Assembly (NCBI RefSeq): GCF_009754945.1
Contig: NZ_WPIN01000006.1
Span: 414,526-478,525, forward strand
Source: Spirosoma arboris
GTDB taxonomy: Bacteria > Bacteroidota > Bacteroidia > Cytophagales > Spirosomataceae
Direction: 5' to 3'
Length of the DNA: 64,000 nt
Position 1 is the first letter of the stretch. Each line of letters begins with the position of its first letter. Shown here one piece after another: positions 15,952 to 25,281 of the stretch. Below the pieces are notes generated by a model that worked only from the letters and a program-made list of their open reading frames with translations, was not told the origin of the DNA and made no database searches. A program made the translations under genes and the position numbers.

Positions 15952-17418
15952 ATGTTTGCGTTCAAGAATTTTATTCAGATCGACAAAGGGGCCGATACCG
16001 CGATTTATTTACAGGTTGTCAATGCCCTGATTCAGCAGATTCGTCGGGGTCAGTTGCGGAGTGGATCGAAGTTGCCGGGCTCCCGTGAACTGGCAGAAGT
16101 ACTGGCCGTTCATCGAAAAACCATCGTGGCTGCTTATGACGAACTCATGGCGCAGGGCTGGATTGAGATGCTTCCACGAAAGGGCACGTTCGTTGTTCAG
16201 GACTTGCCCGAGATCAAACCAAAGAAGCTGAAACAGAGTGAACTTGGCATGCCTTACCCCGCCCAAACGATTTTCGCTATTCAGGAAAATCGGGTTGGTT
16301 CGTTTCCCGCAGCAGTCATACCAGATCCTAAAGCGTTAATCATCAACGATGGGTTTCCCGATACGCGCTTAGTCCCTAATGAGCTGTTGCTGCGTGAATT
16401 GAGAAGTGTGAGTAGACAAGCGGCTTTCCGAAAGTACCACATGTATGGTAATCCAGAGGGAACCGATTATCTGCGCGAAACACTGTCCGGTTTCTTACGG
16501 GAAACCAGAGGATTGCCTATTTCTGCCGCTAACGTAATGATTACCAGAGGTGCACAAATGGGCATTTACCTGACAGCCCAACTATTGCTGAAACCGGGCG
16601 ATCAGGTCATCGTTGGGGAGTCGAGTTACTTTGCAGCTACGCTCATCTGCCAGCAGACAGGTGCACATATCAATCGGGTTCCTGTAGATGAATTTGGTAT
16701 TGATGTCGATGCCGTAGAACAGCTTTGTAAAAAGAAGCGAATACGATTGCTGTATGTGATTCCGCATCATCACCACCCCACCACTGTGACCATGCCACCT
16801 GAGCGACGTATCAGGCTCCTTGAATTAGCGGCCACGTACAAGTTTGCCATTATCGAAGACGATTACGACTACGATTTTCATTACACCAGCAATCCTATAC
16901 AACCCATGACCAGCCTTGACCATCATGGCAGTGTTATCTACATCGGAACGTTGAGCAAAACGCTGGTTCCGGCCATTCGGGTTGGGTTCATTGTCGCGCC
17001 CGAAAACTTCATACGGGCCGTTGCCAATCTACGAATGGCTATTGATCGCCAAGGCGATAGTATGATGGAAATCGCCATTGCCGAGTTGTATCGAAACGGA
17101 ACAATTAGTCGGCATATCCGGAAAGTGGTCAACCTGTACCGGGAGCGTAGAGATCATTTCTGTTCGCTGCTGACGGATCGACTCGGAGATCGTGTTTCGT
17201 TTAAACTACCCGATGGTGGTATGGCCGTCTGGACAAAATTTAATGACAGTGACCTTCGGCAGGTTTCGGCAAAAGCAGCCCAAAAAGGGTTGATCATGAG
17301 TGACGGCCAGCGATACAACACGGGAGCAACTAACTACAATTCCGCCCGGTTGGGCTTTGCATCACTGAACCTCAATGAGCAAGATCGAGCGATTGAGATA
17401 ATGGCGGGTTGTTTGTAA
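15952..17418 (+). CDS. MocR/PdxR-type regulator: GntR HTH fused to class I aminotransferase domain
   Basis: A 488-residue fusion. Residues 1-85 form a winged helix of GntR type (LRSGSKLPGSRELAEVLAVH). The rest is a fold-type I PLP domain, with the PLP-binding Lys at 336 in GTLSKTLVPAIRVG and the Asp of IIEDDYDYDF. Such proteins sense PLP or amino-compound adducts and regulate vitamin B6, GABA or taurine genes. The only linked gene here is the divergent AhpD-like gene, so the effector is open. The start is well placed beside an operator-like repeat set. Confidence 0.9.
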   Translation: MFAFKNFIQIDKGADTAIYLQVVNALIQQIRRGQLRSGSKLPGSRELAEVLAVHRKTIVAAYDELMAQGWIEMLPRKGTFVVQDLPEIKPKKLKQSELGMPYPAQTIFAIQENRVGSFPAAVIPDPKALIINDGFPDTRLVPNELLLRELRSVSRQAAFRKYHMYGNPEGTDYLRETLSGFLRETRGLPISAANVMITRGAQMGIYLTAQLLLKPGDQVIVGESSYFAATLICQQTGAHINRVPVDEFGIDVDAVEQLCKKKRIRLLYVIPHHHHPTTVTMPPERRIRLLELAATYKFAIIEDDYDYDFHYTSNPIQPMTSLDHHGSVIYIGTLSKTLVPAIRVGFIVAPENFIRAVANLRMAIDRQGDSMMEIAIAELYRNGTISRHIRKVVNLYRERRDHFCSLLTDRLGDRVSFKLPDGGMAVWTKFNDSDLRQVSAKAAQKGLIMSDGQRYNTGATNYNSARLGFASLNLNEQDRAIEIMAGCL

Positions 17419-17587
17419 CACCATAGTACTCTTATCCCTTGCAACAAAGGCATGTTTCAAAACGTATAGTATTTATTCGAATAGTGCTACGATAAAGTAC
17501 CTGCAGATACAAAAAATGCCCTTTATGCAACTAAGATGGCATTAATTTGAAATATTTGTAGTTCTAAAATTCATCAACGTTAGTTCA

Positions 17588-18190
17588 ATGATTGAAACTG
17601 CTACACTAACCGATTATCCTTCCGATCAACAACTCTGGCAACGATTTAGAGAAGGAGATCAGGTTGCATTTGAGCAGATTATTGCCTCTAACTATAACAG
17701 TTTATTCCGATTCGGTACCCGATTTACCAAGGATGTCGGCCTGATTGAAGACTGCCTTCACGATCTATTTGTCTACCTCTGGGAGAAACGCCAGTCGCTG
17801 GGGGCTACCGATTCGATCCGAAAATATTTGTTTAAATCCTTTCGGCATAAAATGCTGCTGGAGTTGCAGCGGGTTTACCGGCGGGGATGGGTTTCGGAAG
17901 ACGAAGCTGCTGGGATGGCTACAGAGCAGAATTTTCAGGATGTACTTTTCCGCCTGGAAAAGGAGCAGTTGACTACGCACAAAGTGAAAGAAGCCATTAA
18001 CCAACTGCCCGTTCGCCAGCAGGAGGCTTTGTACCTGCGCTACTTCGAAGGATTGGATGTTGACCATATCGCCCAGATTATGAACATCAACCGCCAGTCA
18101 GTTTCCAATCATCTTCACAAAGCTCTTACTTACCTGCGCGAAAACTGGCAGGATTTTACTATTTCAATGTTGTTCTTTTGCTTTTTTTAG
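17588..18190 (+). CDS. ECF RNA polymerase sigma factor of a SusC/SusD locus
   Basis: A 200-residue sigma-70-family ECF factor. Region 2 covers about 30-95 (FEQIIASNYNSLFRFGTRFT, DCLHDLFVYLWEKR), region 4 about 135-185 (INQLPVRQQEALYLRYFEGL, NINRQSVSNHLHKALTYL). The C-terminus ends in an unusual hydrophobic tail, SMLFFCFF. The following FecR, SusC and SusD genes show it is the cognate sigma of that uptake system, as in FecI/FecR-type signalling. Upstream sequence 17419-17587 shows nothing notable. Confidence 0.9.
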   Translation: MIETATLTDYPSDQQLWQRFREGDQVAFEQIIASNYNSLFRFGTRFTKDVGLIEDCLHDLFVYLWEKRQSLGATDSIRKYLFKSFRHKMLLELQRVYRRGWVSEDEAAGMATEQNFQDVLFRLEKEQLTTHKVKEAINQLPVRQQEALYLRYFEGLDVDHIAQIMNINRQSVSNHLHKALTYLRENWQDFTISMLFFCFF

Positions 18191-18266
18191 AAAATTCTGC
18201 CAGTTCATAGCTATAGCTATGCAGATGGTATTGTGAATTGATTTGAGGCAATAAACCGACGAAATC

Positions 18267-18294
18267 TTAGCCCACAGCTGAAGCTATGGGCTAA
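18267..18294. repeat. Hairpin TTAGCCCACAGCT...GGGCTAA
   Basis: TTAGCCCACAGCT pairs with AGCTATGGGCTAA. The same motif with the neighbouring AAATTCTGCCAG occurs at 54498-54643. It lies between the sigma and fecR genes, where it may reduce read-through. A small palindrome CATAGCTATAGCTATG is at 18206-18221. Confidence 0.65.
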
Positions 18295-18422
18295 AATACC
18301 CGCTGTTTTAGCCCCTAATCCTCAATTGGTCAAAAAGAATCAAAAAAAAGTCAAAAACAGAGGGTATATTTTTTCTGCCCGCTAATTGTCTGAATAAAGG
18401 GGTAGATAAGTAGCGTTTTTTG

Positions 18423-19529
18423 ATGAAAACATTTAACCATTCTGAGCTTCAGGATTTTTTAGAGGACGAGTCTTTCCGGATGTGGCTATCGGGCAAGGCG
18501 ACGCCCGAGTTGGCTCAGCAGTGGGATGAGTTTCCGTATCGGTACCCAGAAAAAGCGTCTACCTTCAAAAAGGCCCAAGAAGCACTGCGGGCCATTCAGG
18601 GCGATACGTTTGTGTTACCCTCGGCAAAAGTTCGGCAAAATATCCGGCAGATTATGGAGGCTACTGAGCCTGTACAGATCAGTCAGCCGGTGGTCTGGTA
18701 TCAAATGCCTGTCTGGCGATGGGCTGCAGCGGCTATAGTTCTGTTGGGCGTAACTTGGTTTAGCTGGCAACAGAATCAGCTGGACGCCAACCCATCAGCA
18801 CGAATCTACCAGCAACTGGTCGCCACCGCCGAATCACCGCTGGAAGAAGTTACGAATACCACCACCCGCAGCCACCTGATAATGCTCTCCGATGGCAGTT
18901 CGGTATTGCTCCAGCCCAATAGTCGTATCAGTTATCCGAAGCAGTTCAATGAACACGTAAAACGAGAGGTTTACCTAATTGGGGAAGCTTTTTTTGAAGT
19001 GGCTAAAAATCCAGAGAAACCCTTCTTTGTCTACGCCGACAACCTGATTACGAAAGTGCTGGGTACCAGCTTCACCGTTCGAACCGACGAAAAAGCGCAA
19101 GTAAATGTGATCGTGAAAACGGGGAAAGTGTCTGTTTTTACCCGATCAGATAAGGAGCGAGTCGAAAAACAACAGTCAAAACAACTAACGGGGCTAGTGC
19201 TGACACCCAATCAGCGAGTACAGTTTGATCAGGATGAAAATCGCCTGTTGCGGTCGCTTGTCGATTCGCCAACATTGCTGAATATGCCGATCCAACAATC
19301 GATGTTTGAGTTTGGCAATACGCCGATTAACCAGGTGTTTGCCTCACTGGAAAGAGCCTATGGCGTCGAGATTGTTTTCGACGCGGAGGTCATGAAAAAC
19401 TGCTACCTGACGGCTTCACTGGACGACGAACCCCTGTTTGAAAAGCTTAATATGATTTGCCAGACGCTGGATGCGCAACACGAGCAGATGGACGGAAAGA
19501 TTTTAATTAGCAGCAAAGGATGTCAATAA
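18423..19529 (+). CDS. FecR-family anti-sigma factor
   Basis: A 368-residue inner-membrane protein from the ATG at 18423 (a TTG just before it is in frame). The N-terminal cytoplasmic part (1-95) would bind the sigma factor. A single transmembrane helix follows at about 96-118 (VWRWAAAAIVLLGVTWFSW). The periplasmic FecR domain holds HLIMLSDGSSVLLQPNSRIS and VYLIGEAFFEVAKNPEKPFF. A C-terminal DUF4974 secretin-like domain includes PINQVFASLERAYGVEIVF. It should receive the signal from the SusC protein's N-terminal STN domain and release the sigma factor. Confidence 0.92.
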   Translation: MKTFNHSELQDFLEDESFRMWLSGKATPELAQQWDEFPYRYPEKASTFKKAQEALRAIQGDTFVLPSAKVRQNIRQIMEATEPVQISQPVVWYQMPVWRWAAAAIVLLGVTWFSWQQNQLDANPSARIYQQLVATAESPLEEVTNTTTRSHLIMLSDGSSVLLQPNSRISYPKQFNEHVKREVYLIGEAFFEVAKNPEKPFFVYADNLITKVLGTSFTVRTDEKAQVNVIVKTGKVSVFTRSDKERVEKQQSKQLTGLVLTPNQRVQFDQDENRLLRSLVDSPTLLNMPIQQSMFEFGNTPINQVFASLERAYGVEIVFDAEVMKNCYLTASLDDEPLFEKLNMICQTLDAQHEQMDGKILISSKGCQ

Positions 19530-19718
19530 AATTACTCAACCCAATTTCTTAGCCTATGTCCGAAAAATAAGTACGCTTACCTCACAAAAAAGAGTCAGCA
19601 ATGCGCCAACATCACTGACTCCAGAGTCATTCCCCACTTGCTCTCTTCGAAAAAAGCACCCCTCCGACGGGGTAAGGGAATTTTATTGCCGATCTAAACC
19701 GACAAACAATTCAAAAGT

Positions 19719-22700
19719 ATGACAATTCCAATACAAATGCAGCACAGGCTGCTCAAAATTATGCGAGTCAGTTTTTACCTGTTTTTTGCGGTAACAACGT
19801 TTGCTTCAATGGCACGGGCGCATGATACGTATGGTCAGGAATTACTTAATCGACGAGTGAGCCTTCAACTCGCCAACCTGACTGTTGAACAGGCAATTAG
19901 TCGCATTGGTAAAGAAGCCGATGTGAAGTTCATGTATAACCCACGCATCTTCACGCAGCAGCGCATTAGCACACTCACGTTTACGAACGAGAAACTCTCC
20001 GACGTACTCGACCGAGTGCTGGGACCCGCTGCTATTTCGTATGAAGTTGGCGGAAAGACAATTATTCTGAAACGGGTAGCTGGAAGCAGCCCAAACGTCG
20101 AAAAATCCATTCCGCCTATAACCGTCACGGGGCGGGTTCTCGATGAAACCGGCGCAGGTTTGCCAGGTGCCACGGTGTTGTTCAAAGGAACGAGCAACGT
20201 GGGTACCGCAACCGATGCCGACGGTAAGTTCTCACTGAACGTACCAGACGGTAATGGGACACTGGTGATTTCGTCGATCAGTTACACATCGCAGGAAATT
20301 GCCATTAATAACCGGACAACCCTGCCCGATATCAAGTTGGCCTCCGACGTGAAATCGTTGAGCGAAGTTGTCGTTGTGGGTTATGGTACGCAACGGAAAA
20401 AAGACCTGACAGGTGCCGTGGCCGTCGTGAATGTCGCTGAACTTCAAACACAGCCAACGTCGCAGATAACCAACCAGTTGCAGGGCCGGGCGTCTGGGGT
20501 TACAGTGCTTGGATCGGGGCAGCCCGGTGAGGCTCCTCAGGTTCGTATCCGGGGTTTGAATACGTTCGGAAATAACCAGCCACTGTACGTTGTCGACGGT
20601 GTGCCCACGCAGAATATCAACGACATTAACCCAAACGACGTAGCGTCGATGCAGGTATTGAAAGATGCTGGTTCGGCGTCTATTTATGGGTCACGGGCGG
20701 CTAACGGTGTGATTATCATCACTACCCGTCGCGGAAATGGCAAAGTGAAAGTGCAATATGATGCCTATTATGGAACCCAGATTCCGAAGGGAGGAAATGT
20801 GTGGAATTTGCTCAATCCGCAGGAAACAGCACAATTGAAATTCAATGCGTTGCGGAATGCCAACCCAAACGTGGCTATTAATGACCCACTTTACGGGAGC
20901 GGAGCCACTCCTGTGTTGCCCGATTACATTTCTCCACAAGGAGCAAAGGAAGGCGATGCTTCTGTAAACCCTGCTTTGTATAATGTGAACCCGACTTACA
21001 ACAGCGCTGATCAGTATAATTCGTTTTATCGGATTACACGGGCCAATAAAACCGGCACCGACTGGTTCCACGAGATTTTCAAAGCGGCACCGATCATGAG
21101 CCACAATCTGGCCGTTAGCGGTGGGGGACCACAAGGTAATTACCTGTTCTCATTCAACTATTTCAATCAACAGGGTACGCTGATTAATACGTATCTGAAG
21201 CGGTACACGATCCGGTCTAACAGTCAGTACAACATTCGGGAAAACATCCGAGTGGGCGAAAATATCGCCTTTTCGGTCTCTGATAACCCACGGGTTAACG
21301 CCTTACAGGAAGGTAGTGCGATTGGGATGGCGTTCCGGGAGCAGACCATTATTCCGGTCTATGACATCATGGGCAACTATGCCGGTGGTTATGGACAGGG
21401 GCTTGGCAACGCCAGCAACCCAGTGGCTGTTCAACAACGTACGGCGAATAACAAGGGCTTGAACAACCGTTTGTTTGGGAACATGTATGCCGAGATCGAC
21501 TTCCTGAAAGATTTCACAGCACGTACCAGTTTTGGTGGTGAAATTTTTATGGGTAATTTCCATTCGTTCACCTACCCAACCTACGAGAATCAGGAGAATA
21601 CAACGACTAATTCGTACACCGAAAATACGTTCAATGGCTCGAACTGGACCTGGACCAACACGGTGCAGTATCAGCATAATTTCAACAACACACACGATCT
21701 GAAAGTGCTTGTTGGTACAGAAGCGTATAAAAATCAGGGACGTAACGTAGGCGGTACAACGCAGGGTTACTTCTCCTTCGATCCAAACTTTACGAACCTC
21801 TCAACCGGATCAGGAACACCAACGAACTACAGTAATTACTACGCTGATGCGTTGTTCTCGCTAATTGGTCGGGTCGATTATTCGTTGAAAGACAAGTATT
21901 TGTTGGGTGCTACCATTCGTCGGGATGGCTCATCGCGCTTCCTGAATTATCAATATGGCTGGTTCCCGGCGGTGAGTGCTGGATGGCGCGTTACTCAGGA
22001 GGACTTCATGCGTGGCATAACCTGGCTGAATGATTTGAAAATCCGGGGTGGTTACGGGATCATGGGTAACCAGTTGAACGTAGACCCGGCCAATGCATAC
22101 ACGACTTATGGCGGTGACAGAACGTCGTCTTACTACGCCATCAACGGATCAAATTCGGCCAATACACTGGGCTTCCAGCGGACACGGATCGGTAATCCCG
22201 ACGCTCGCTGGGAGAAAAACATCAACTCCAACATTGGCTTTGATGCTAGTCTGTGGAAAGGTAAACTCGATCTGACAGTTGATTATTACAACAAAGAGGT
22301 TCGTGATCTGCTCTATACACTTGAGCTGGCAGGAACGGCGGGTTTAGGTACTGCGCCTGCTGTGAACGTAGCCAAAATGCGTAACCACGGTCTTGATATT
22401 GCGGCTTCTACTGCACTCAACGTGACGAAAGATCTGAAACTGACGGGTACATTGACCTTCACTACCTATAACAACAAGATTGTTTCGCTGGCCGATGGTA
22501 TCGATTACTTCGATCAGGAGGGTCGTCGATTCAATGGTAGTTACATTGTTCGCAACTCGGTTGGCCACTCTATCGGACAGTTCTTTGGTTACAAGACCGC
22601 TGGGTTCTGGAACTCGCAGGAAGAGATTGATGCTGCCAACGCACAAGCGCAGCAAAAAACAGGAAATGCGGCTGCTGTGTACCAGAGCGACGTAGCTGTA

Positions 22701-23330
22701 GGCCGTTTCCGTTACGCGGACACAAATGGGGATGGCCAAATTACGGATGCTGATCGGACGTATCTGGGTAATCCTAACCCTAAATTCAGTTATGGGTTGA
22801 ACCTGGGGGCTACCTACAAGAAGTTTGACTTTAGCATTTTCTTCTACGGGACACAGGGCAACGACATCTGGAACAACGTACGGTGGTGGACCGATTTCAA
22901 CGCGAACTTCCAGGGAGCCAAGAGCCAGACGGCTTTGTATGATTCATGGACGCCCGAAAATCACAATGCCAAAGCGCCAATTCAGGAAACGGTTGGATCG
23001 TTCAGCTCATCGAACGTACCTAATTCGTATTTCGTAGAAAACGGTTCGTATCTGCGGGCTAAAAACGCACAGATCGGCTATACACTGCCTGCCAATACGT
23101 TGAAGAAACTGGGTATCGAGCGTCTACGGGTGTACGTTCAGTCGGCTAATTTATTCACAATCACCAAGTATTCAGGTCTCGATCCTGAAATTGGCACGAC
23201 AGCAAACACCAACAATAGTTCGGGTGGTAGTTTGAACCAGTCGTTCTCGAATACCACCTCATTTGGTATCGATGAAGGGGTTTATCCGAATCAGCGCCAG
23301 TTCCTATTTGGGTTGAATGTGACGTTCTAA
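19719..23330 (+). CDS. SusC/RagA-type TonB-dependent outer-membrane transducer with STN domain
   Basis: A 1203-residue outer-membrane protein. Order: signal sequence; STN signalling domain at about 45-120 (VSLQLANLTVEQAISRIGKE); carboxypeptidase-regulatory-like beta-sandwich at about 130-215 (VTGRVLDETGAGLPGATVLF); TonB-linked plug starting at the SusC motif EVVVVGYGTQRKKDLTGAV; then the 22-strand barrel, ending in the aromatic residue of LFGLNVTF. STN domains contact FecR proteins, so this SusC is a signal transducer, and sigma/FecR directly upstream fit. Partner SusD follows 19 bp downstream. Substrate probably a glycan or its breakdown products; not determinable. Confidence 0.95.
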   Translation: MTIPIQMQHRLLKIMRVSFYLFFAVTTFASMARAHDTYGQELLNRRVSLQLANLTVEQAISRIGKEADVKFMYNPRIFTQQRISTLTFTNEKLSDVLDRVLGPAAISYEVGGKTIILKRVAGSSPNVEKSIPPITVTGRVLDETGAGLPGATVLFKGTSNVGTATDADGKFSLNVPDGNGTLVISSISYTSQEIAINNRTTLPDIKLASDVKSLSEVVVVGYGTQRKKDLTGAVAVVNVAELQTQPTSQITNQLQGRASGVTVLGSGQPGEAPQVRIRGLNTFGNNQPLYVVDGVPTQNINDINPNDVASMQVLKDAGSASIYGSRAANGVIIITTRRGNGKVKVQYDAYYGTQIPKGGNVWNLLNPQETAQLKFNALRNANPNVAINDPLYGSGATPVLPDYISPQGAKEGDASVNPALYNVNPTYNSADQYNSFYRITRANKTGTDWFHEIFKAAPIMSHNLAVSGGGPQGNYLFSFNYFNQQGTLINTYLKRYTIRSNSQYNIRENIRVGENIAFSVSDNPRVNALQEGSAIGMAFREQTIIPVYDIMGNYAGGYGQGLGNASNPVAVQQRTANNKGLNNRLFGNMYAEIDFLKDFTARTSFGGEIFMGNFHSFTYPTYENQENTTTNSYTENTFNGSNWTWTNTVQYQHNFNNTHDLKVLVGTEAYKNQGRNVGGTTQGYFSFDPNFTNLSTGSGTPTNYSNYYADALFSLIGRVDYSLKDKYLLGATIRRDGSSRFLNYQYGWFPAVSAGWRVTQEDFMRGITWLNDLKIRGGYGIMGNQLNVDPANAYTTYGGDRTSSYYAINGSNSANTLGFQRTRIGNPDARWEKNINSNIGFDASLWKGKLDLTVDYYNKEVRDLLYTLELAGTAGLGTAPAVNVAKMRNHGLDIAASTALNVTKDLKLTGTLTFTTYNNKIVSLADGIDYFDQEGRRFNGSYIVRNSVGHSIGQFFGYKTAGFWNSQEEIDAANAQAQQKTGNAAAVYQSDVAVGRFRYADTNGDGQITDADRTYLGNPNPKFSYGLNLGATYKKFDFSIFFYGTQGNDIWNNVRWWTDFNANFQGAKSQTALYDSWTPENHNAKAPIQETVGSFSSSNVPNSYFVENGSYLRAKNAQIGYTLPANTLKKLGIERLRVYVQSANLFTITKYSGLDPEIGTTANTNNSSGGSLNQSFSNTTSFGIDEGVYPNQRQFLFGLNVTF

Positions 23331-23349
23331 CTTATTAACTCGACATACG

Positions 23350-25155
23350 ATGAAAATACAACAATATATAGCCATCCTGGCAGTTACGGCGGTCAGTTTG
23401 ACGTTTGACTCTTGTAAAGATAGTCTTGACATAGCTGCTCAAGGTGCCCTGAGTGACCAGACATTAGCCACCGAAAGTGGAGTAGATGCCTTGCTGACAG
23501 GAGCCTACGCGGCTCTGGATGGTCAGTATAATAACGGCTCGGCACTGAACCTGAGTGGCTCAGATGCGTGGCAGGCATCGCCCAGCAACTGGACTTATGG
23601 CAGTATTGCTGGTGGCGATGCCCACAAAGGCAGTGACGGTAGTGATCAACCTGCTATTGATGCTATTGCCAAATTTACGTCTGATCCCAGCAACGGTTTT
23701 TTTAACGGAAAATGGCGGACAGTCTATGAGGGTATAAACCGGACGAACTCGACCTTACGGGTTCTGGCGCAGGCAACGAGTGTTTCCGATGCCAAACGGA
23801 CAAGTTTTACCGCTCAGGCTCGTTTTCTGCGTGCACACTACTATTTTGAGCTAAAGAAGCTATTGAATAATGTTCCGTGGATTGATGAAACCATCGAAAC
23901 CACAGCTGCCAACGCCCAGCCTAACACGGTAGATATCTGGCCGAAAATTGAAGCCGATTTGCAGTACGCGGTAGATAACCTGCCCGCCACTCAGTCTGAT
24001 CTAGGTCGGGTAAATAAATGGGCAGCAATGACCTATCTGGCCAAAGCCTATCTGTATGAACATAAATACGCAGCGGCAAAAACACTCTTCGATCAGGTTG
24101 TTAGCCAGGGTGTTACCAGCAATGGATTGAAATATGCGCTGGCGACCAAATACCACGACAACTTCGACGCGGCAACGGAAAATAATTCGGAGTCGGTGTT
24201 TGCTATTCAGATGGTGGCCAATGATGGAACTGGTACCATTGCCAATGCGAATCAGGGCGATATGCTGAACTTCCCCTACGGAAATAGCCCTTTCCGCTGC
24301 TGTGGTTTCTTCCAGCCTTCGCAGGATTTAGCCAATTCGTATCGGACTGATGCTACGGGCTTACCGTATCTGGATGATTACAATACGCACCCTGTGAAGA
24401 ATGACCAGGGCGTTGCATCAACGCAAGCGTTTACGCCCGATGCTGGTAATCTTGATCCTCGAATCGACTGGACAATTGGTCGTCGTGGAATCCCATATCT
24501 GGATTGGGGCAATCACCCTGGTGCCGACTGGATTCGGAGCCCAGGCCAAACGTATGCAGGGCCTTATTCGCCGAAGAAAAATATTTACATGCAGGCCACA
24601 CAGGATCAGTATGCCGATAACCACTCCTGGGCACCGGGTACCGCTATTAACCTGAATTTGATTCGTTATGCCGACGTACTGCTAATGGCTGCGGAAGTGG
24701 AGGCCCAATTGGGTAATCTGGATCAGGCGCAAACGTATGTGAATCTGGTGCGGGCGCGGGCGGCAAACCCAGTCAATTTTGTGTACAAATACGCGAACGA
24801 TACTGCACCCCTGTCGGGCTATTCAACGACACCGGCTGCTACTTATAAGATGGCGGTTTATCCAGCAGGTAAATTCGCTGGTTTGGGGAAAGATGGTGCT
24901 CTAAAAGCGATTTACTTCGAACGTAAACTCGAGCTGGCTATGGAAGGTCACCGCTTCTTCGATCTGGTTCGTTGGGGAACAGCAGAAACAACGTTGAATG
25001 CCTTCTTTACGTACGAAAGTACGATAACGACAGACATTCGGGGTGGCCACTTTACGGCTGGCAAAAATGATTATTTCCCAATTCCACAACGGCAAATCGA
25101 CTTGAGCACATCCAGCGGCAAGTCATCGCTGACGCAGAATCCGGGGTATAATTAA
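23350..25155 (+). CDS. SusD/RagB-family surface nutrient-binding lipoprotein
   Basis: A 601-residue lipoprotein: signal AVTAVSLTFDSC with the lipobox Cys at about 22. The N-terminal SusD_like helices include ALLTGAYAALDGQYNNGS and FTAQARFLRAHYYFELKK; the C-terminal part has the TPR-like and closing motifs LNLIRYADVLLMAAEVEAQL, ERKLELAMEGHRFFDLVRWG and FPIPQRQIDL. It forms the lid of the SusC barrel and captures the substrate at the cell surface. Intergenic spacing to SusC is 19 bp; a terminator follows at 25173-25206. Confidence 0.95.
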   Translation: MKIQQYIAILAVTAVSLTFDSCKDSLDIAAQGALSDQTLATESGVDALLTGAYAALDGQYNNGSALNLSGSDAWQASPSNWTYGSIAGGDAHKGSDGSDQPAIDAIAKFTSDPSNGFFNGKWRTVYEGINRTNSTLRVLAQATSVSDAKRTSFTAQARFLRAHYYFELKKLLNNVPWIDETIETTAANAQPNTVDIWPKIEADLQYAVDNLPATQSDLGRVNKWAAMTYLAKAYLYEHKYAAAKTLFDQVVSQGVTSNGLKYALATKYHDNFDAATENNSESVFAIQMVANDGTGTIANANQGDMLNFPYGNSPFRCCGFFQPSQDLANSYRTDATGLPYLDDYNTHPVKNDQGVASTQAFTPDAGNLDPRIDWTIGRRGIPYLDWGNHPGADWIRSPGQTYAGPYSPKKNIYMQATQDQYADNHSWAPGTAINLNLIRYADVLLMAAEVEAQLGNLDQAQTYVNLVRARAANPVNFVYKYANDTAPLSGYSTTPAATYKMAVYPAGKFAGLGKDGALKAIYFERKLELAMEGHRFFDLVRWGTAETTLNAFFTYESTITTDIRGGHFTAGKNDYFPIPQRQIDLSTSSGKSSLTQNPGYN

Positions 25156-25172
25156 TGAGTTTGTAAAATCTG

Positions 25173-25206
25173 AAAAGAGGCAGTCATCGTGCTGCCTCTT
25201 TTTGTT
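25173..25206 (+). terminator. Intrinsic terminator after susD-like gene
   Basis: AAAAGAGGCAG (25173-25183) pairs with CTGCCTCTTTTT (25192-25203), followed by more T. It closes the SusCD transcript, so the next gene probably has its own promoter or is reached by read-through. Confidence 0.85.
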
Positions 25207-25281
25207 TACCTAGTGTCGGGTTGCTTCGGCCCGTTAGGGCTTCAAAGGTAATTTTTGATTCAGGCTAATCTATTGCCAATA

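Noticed and set aside
20691..21134. ORFs antisense to the SusC-like gene (also 21303-21695 and 22344-22739)
   Set aside because: The plus-strand SusC frame is complete with all domains; antisense frames lack motifs.
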